From positions 1-9,109 of the forward strand of contig JANXTD010000650.1 of NCBI GenBank assembly GCA_025352585.1: 9,109 nucleotides of DNA, read 5' to 3'. Shown here piece by piece: positions 6,792 to 9,109 of the stretch. The notes under the pieces are model-generated. The model was not told the DNA's origin. It did no database searches and saw only the letters and a list, made by a program, of their open reading frames with translations. The position numbers and the translations under genes are program-made. The stretch's first letter is position 1. Each line of letters begins with the position of its first letter. The stretch comes from Fimbriiglobus sp. GTDB lineage: Bacteria > Planctomycetota > Planctomycetia > Gemmatales > Gemmataceae.

Positions 6792-8348
6792 ATGCCCGCC
6801 TGGCTCGTCCCCGCCATCGACAACCGGGTGGCCCGCGGCTTCGCCGACGCCGGCTTCGTGCAACTCGCCCACCGCCGCGTCCGCGCCTACGACGCCCTCG
6901 ACGTGCCGCGCGTCCAGGAATCGACGCTGCTCGACCTCGTGCGCAAGGCCGCAGCGACCCGCTTCGGCCGCGACCACGGCTTCGACGCGATCCGCACCGT
7001 CGAAGACTACCAGCGCCGCGTGCCGGTGCGCGACTACGAGAAATTCTGGACCGAGTACTGGCAGGCCCCGTACCCGAACCTCGCCGGGGGCACCTGGCCG
7101 ACGGCGATCCCGTACTACGCGCTGTCGTCGGGGACGACCTCGGGGACGACGAAGTTCGTGCCGGTCAGCCGAGAAATGGTCGCGTCGAACAAGCGGGCGG
7201 CCTACACGACGCTGTCGCTGTTCCGCCACGTCCACCCGCGGGCCAAAATCCTGACTGGCAAGTTCTTCTTCCTCGGCGGCAGCACCGACTTGCGGACCCA
7301 GGCCGACGGCAGTTTCGCCGGCGACCTCTCCGGCATCGCCGCCAAGGAGGTCATGGACCTCGAACGCCCCTTCACCTTCCCGCCGCTCGAACTCAGCCTC
7401 GTCACCGACTGGGAACTCAAGCTCAAGTTGCTCGCCGAGCGGTCGCTGACCGAGCCGATCACCGCGATCAGCGGCGTGCCGTCGTGGATGCTCAAGGTCT
7501 TCGACGTGGTGAAGCAACTCAGCGGCAAATCGACGCTGGCCGAGGCGTGGCCGCAACTCCGCCTGGTGGTCCACGGCGGCACGCTGTTTGACCCCTACCG
7601 CGAGACCTTCCGCCAGGCCATCGGCGACGACCGCGTCAAGACCTGCGAAGTCTACCCGTGTTCGGAGGGCTTCATCGCCAGCGAAGACCCGCGCCACGGT
7701 CTGCTCCGGGTCGTGCCCGACCACGGTATTTTCTTCGAGTTCGTGCCGGTCGGCGAACTCGACTCGGCCGACCCGACGCGGCACACGCTCGCCACCGTGC
7801 AACTCGGCGTGCAGTACGCCGTGTTGGTCACGACGTGTGCCGGCCTCTGGAGCTACCTCGTCGGCGACACGGTCACCTTCGAGTGCCAGTCGCCGCCGCT
7901 GATCCGCTTCACCGGCCGGACCAAGTACTTCCTGTCGGCCTTCGGCGAGCACCTGATTCAAGAGGAGATCGACAAGGCGGTCGCCCACGCGGCCAAGGCG
8001 TGCGGCGTGCTCACCGAAGACCACCACGTCGGCCCGGTCTTCCCGACCGACCCGTCGAAGCCGGGGCACCACCTCTACCTCGTGGAGTTCCGCGGCCCGC
8101 CGCCGGCGCGTCTCGACGACTTCGTCGGCAAGCTCGACGCCGAACTGATCCGGCTCAACGAGGACTACGCCGCCCACCGCGTCGGCGACCTGACGATGCT
8201 ACGGCCCGAGGTGCGCGTCATGCCGCCGGGCGGATTCGGCGCGTGGATGGCGTCGCGCGGCAAGTCCGGGGGCCAGCACAAGGTGCCGCGCATGGACAAC
8301 ACCGGGGCCGTCACCGGGCAACTCGTGAAGTGGCTGGCGGGGCGCTGA
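6792..8348 (+). CDS. GH3-family acyl-adenylating enzyme (acyl-acid amido synthetase-like)
   Basis: This is a complete 518-aa protein, within the usual length range of GH3 proteins. The three ATP-binding motifs of the family appear in order: 'SSGTTSGTTKFVPVS' (112-126, phosphate loop), 'YPCSEG' (288-293) and 'YLVGDTV' (355-361). 'FTGRTKYFLSAFGEHLIQEE' (373-392) links to the C-terminal lid, and 'GGQHKVPR' (493-500) carries K498, probably the lysine that closes over the adenylate. Plant GH3 enzymes adenylate a carboxylic acid such as jasmonate or auxin and join it to an amino acid. Bacterial members are widespread, but their substrates are mostly unassigned. There is no signal peptide, so it is probably cytoplasmic. 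It follows the methyltransferase by 79 bp on the same strand and is followed by a strong hairpin. I infer activation of an acyl chain or other acid in the same pathway as the two upstream enzymes. Confidence 0.92.
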   Translation: MPAWLVPAIDNRVARGFADAGFVQLAHRRVRAYDALDVPRVQESTLLDLVRKAAATRFGRDHGFDAIRTVEDYQRRVPVRDYEKFWTEYWQAPYPNLAGGTWPTAIPYYALSSGTTSGTTKFVPVSREMVASNKRAAYTTLSLFRHVHPRAKILTGKFFFLGGSTDLRTQADGSFAGDLSGIAAKEVMDLERPFTFPPLELSLVTDWELKLKLLAERSLTEPITAISGVPSWMLKVFDVVKQLSGKSTLAEAWPQLRLVVHGGTLFDPYRETFRQAIGDDRVKTCEVYPCSEGFIASEDPRHGLLRVVPDHGIFFEFVPVGELDSADPTRHTLATVQLGVQYAVLVTTCAGLWSYLVGDTVTFECQSPPLIRFTGRTKYFLSAFGEHLIQEEIDKAVAHAAKACGVLTEDHHVGPVFPTDPSKPGHHLYLVEFRGPPPARLDDFVGKLDAELIRLNEDYAAHRVGDLTMLRPEVRVMPPGGFGAWMASRGKSGGQHKVPRMDNTGAVTGQLVKWLAGR

Positions 8349-8362
8349 CGTTTCCGCCGTCA

Positions 8363-8390
8363 CCCTGGGCGTCCGCGTGGACGCCCAGGG
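8363..8390 (+). terminator. Perfect 12-bp hairpin downstream of GH3, probable transcription terminator
   Basis: The arms 8363-8374 and 8379-8390 are perfect reverse complements around a 4-nt loop (GCGT), beginning 15 nt after the GH3 stop. Position and stability suit a terminator for the cluster. No T-tract follows, so it may act with other factors or as a 3'-end stabiliser. Confidence 0.6.
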
Positions 8391-8396
8391 CCGACA

Positions 8397-8603
8397 CCTC
8401 CGCCGGGCGGGCGGAGGCGCTCCCCAGGCGAGGGGAGCTGAGCGAAGTGGTCTCGACTTCCCACATGGCACGCCGCGTGCCGCCGGGCCTGGCGTTAGGC
8501 GAATCGCTCGCAAACGCCATGAATCGTAGCGTTTCCGCGTCCCGAGGCGTGGCACGCTTCCGCCGCCTGGGCCGCGCGACCTGTCGGGGTTTCGGGCGCG
8601 GCC
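8397..8603. repeat. Series of further inverted repeats after GH3
   Basis: Beyond the first hairpin, several perfect short stems follow: 8397-8404/8410-8417 (8 bp, 5-nt loop), 8419-8425/8432-8438 (7 bp, 6-nt loop), 8444-8448/8456-8460 (5 bp), 8467-8472/8476-8481 (6 bp, 3-nt loop), 8512-8517/8529-8534 (6 bp) and 8570-8577/8596-8603 (8 bp, 18-nt loop). The first two are the most convincing because their loops are short and they abut each other. The later ones could be chance in GC-rich sequence. Confidence 0.45.
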
Positions 8604-8675
8604 GTCGTTCCCCCGGACAGTGGCGGTCGCTACACTGGCTCCGGCATCCAACACCGCGTCGCCCGAAAGGTTCCC
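8439..8675. other. Non-coding leader region before the isomerase gene
   Basis: No convincing gene is seen here; the open frames that cross it are unbroken reading in GC-rich DNA without recognisable motifs. The sequence TACACT at 8631-8636 is a weak -10 candidate 40 nt before the start at 8676, but I see no good -35 box at the right distance. The hexamer GAATCG occurs at 8501 and again at 8521. Nothing else could be assigned. Confidence 0.4.
8665..8670 (+). promoter_or_regulatory. Ribosome binding site of the isomerase/epimerase gene
   Basis: GAAAGG lies 5 nt before the ATG at 8676 and fixes this start for a gene that is open to the window edge. Confidence 0.5.
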
Positions 8676-9109
8676 ATGCCGCCCCGCCCGATCGAACCGC
8701 TGGCCCTCGGCGTCTGTAGCTGGTCGCTCCAGGTTACGAGTGTCCCCGAGTTACAAGCGTTCCTGGTTCGCTTGGGAATCGATGTCGTGCAACTGGCCTG
8801 CGGCGACCCGCACCACGCCGCCTGGGACGAGGGCGACGACCTGCCGGCCGCGGCACTGGCCGCGAACTTCCGCATGAGCGGCACGATGCTCGGCTTCCCC
8901 GGCGAGGACTACGCGTCGCCGCAGTCGATCGAGCGCACCGGCGGCTTCGGCGACCCGGCGACGCGAGACGAGCGCCTCGACCGCCTCAAGTGGGCGCTCG
9001 CCCGCACGGTGGCGCTCGGCCTGACCGACGTGACGCTGCACGCCGGCTACATCCCGCCGGTCGGCGCGCCGGCCCGCCGCGCCTTCCTCGACACGCTGGC
9101 GAAAGTCGG
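8676..9109 (+). CDS. Sugar phosphate isomerase/epimerase-like TIM-barrel protein, N-terminal part (3' end outside window)
   Basis: The frame from ATG 8676 stays open to the right edge, giving 144 complete codons. It begins 'PLALGVCSWSLQV' (8-20), the first beta strand and loop typical of xylose isomerase-like/AP endonuclease family 2 barrels (COG1082), common in planctomycetes. It continues with 'LVRLGIDVVQLACGDP' (strand 2 region), 'FRMSGTMLGFPGEDYASPQS' (strand 3) and 'ALGLTDVTLHAGYIPP' (strand 4, with the H expected near the metal site). 'ERLDRLKWALARTVALGL' is the helix preceding that strand. Family members use a divalent metal to isomerise or epimerise sugars, inososes or ketoses; the substrate cannot be assigned from half the protein. 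GAAAGG lies 5 nt upstream of the start. The gene is separated from GH3 by a hairpin-rich 327-bp gap, so it is probably a separate transcription unit. Confidence 0.8.
   Translation, partial: MPPRPIEPLALGVCSWSLQVTSVPELQAFLVRLGIDVVQLACGDPHHAAWDEGDDLPAAALAANFRMSGTMLGFPGEDYASPQSIERTGGFGDPATRDERLDRLKWALARTVALGLTDVTLHAGYIPPVGAPARRAFLDTLAKV

Noticed and set aside
6136..7254. Plus-strand open frame of 372 codons overlapping the methyltransferase and GH3
   Set aside because: It is an Arg/Pro/Ser/Thr-rich out-of-frame reading across two well-supported genes.
6573..8177. Minus-strand open frame of 534 codons opposite the GH3 gene
   Set aside because: It has no recognisable motif and is dominated by Arg, Val, Glu and Ala, while the plus strand shows all three GH3 ATP-binding motifs.
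7658..8719. Plus-strand open frame running through the GH3 3' end and the following gap
   Set aside because: It is an Arg-rich out-of-frame reading with no motif, and it also crosses the hairpin-rich non-coding gap.
1..9109. CRISPR array, insertion sequence, tRNA, phage or defence genes
   Set aside because: No regularly spaced repeats, transposase-like or terminal inverted repeat structure, tRNA-like cloverleaf or recognisable defence domains were found by reading both strands.

Overview
The window looks like chromosomal DNA of a high-GC planctomycete, most likely in or near the Gemmataceae. The main pointer is the large minus-strand gene. It combines an N-terminal zinc ribbon, a membrane anchor, Pro/Gly-rich linkers, a DUF1559-type domain ending in the planctomycete-typical 'ADGSVRF' signature, and a C-terminal module resembling the planctomycete domain TIGR03067. 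The Gfo/Idh/MocA oxidoreductase and the sugar isomerase/epimerase also resemble large planctomycete paralogue families. This assignment comes from reading the sequence, not from a database search.

Layout: (1) 2-487, plus strand, the C-terminal part of a class I SAM methyltransferase cut by the window edge. (2) 534-1655, plus strand, a Gfo/Idh/MocA-family oxidoreductase lacking the usual EKP lysine. (3) 1656-1750, a convergent gap filled by a perfect 19-bp inverted repeat. (4) 1751-4891, minus strand, the 1046-aa multidomain membrane-anchored protein. (5) 4892-5234, a 343-bp divergent gap that probably holds promoters for both flanking transcripts. (6) 5235-8348, plus strand, an alpha/beta hydrolase, a PmtA-like phospholipid N-methyltransferase (ATGA stop/start overlap with the hydrolase) and, 79 bp on, a GH3-family acyl-adenylating enzyme. 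(7) 8349-8675, a non-coding gap rich in inverted repeats, beginning with a strong 12-bp hairpin 15 nt after the GH3 stop. (8) 8676-9109, plus strand, the N-terminal part of a sugar phosphate isomerase/epimerase-like TIM-barrel protein, running off the window.

The most interesting unit is the hydrolase/methyltransferase/GH3 cluster. The three predicted chemistries are acyl/ester hydrolysis, SAM-dependent methylation of a lipid-like substrate, and ATP-dependent activation and conjugation of a carboxylic acid. They could act on one small lipid or acyl-amide product, but the substrate cannot be read from the sequence. No tRNA, rRNA, CRISPR array, insertion sequence or phage gene was recognised.
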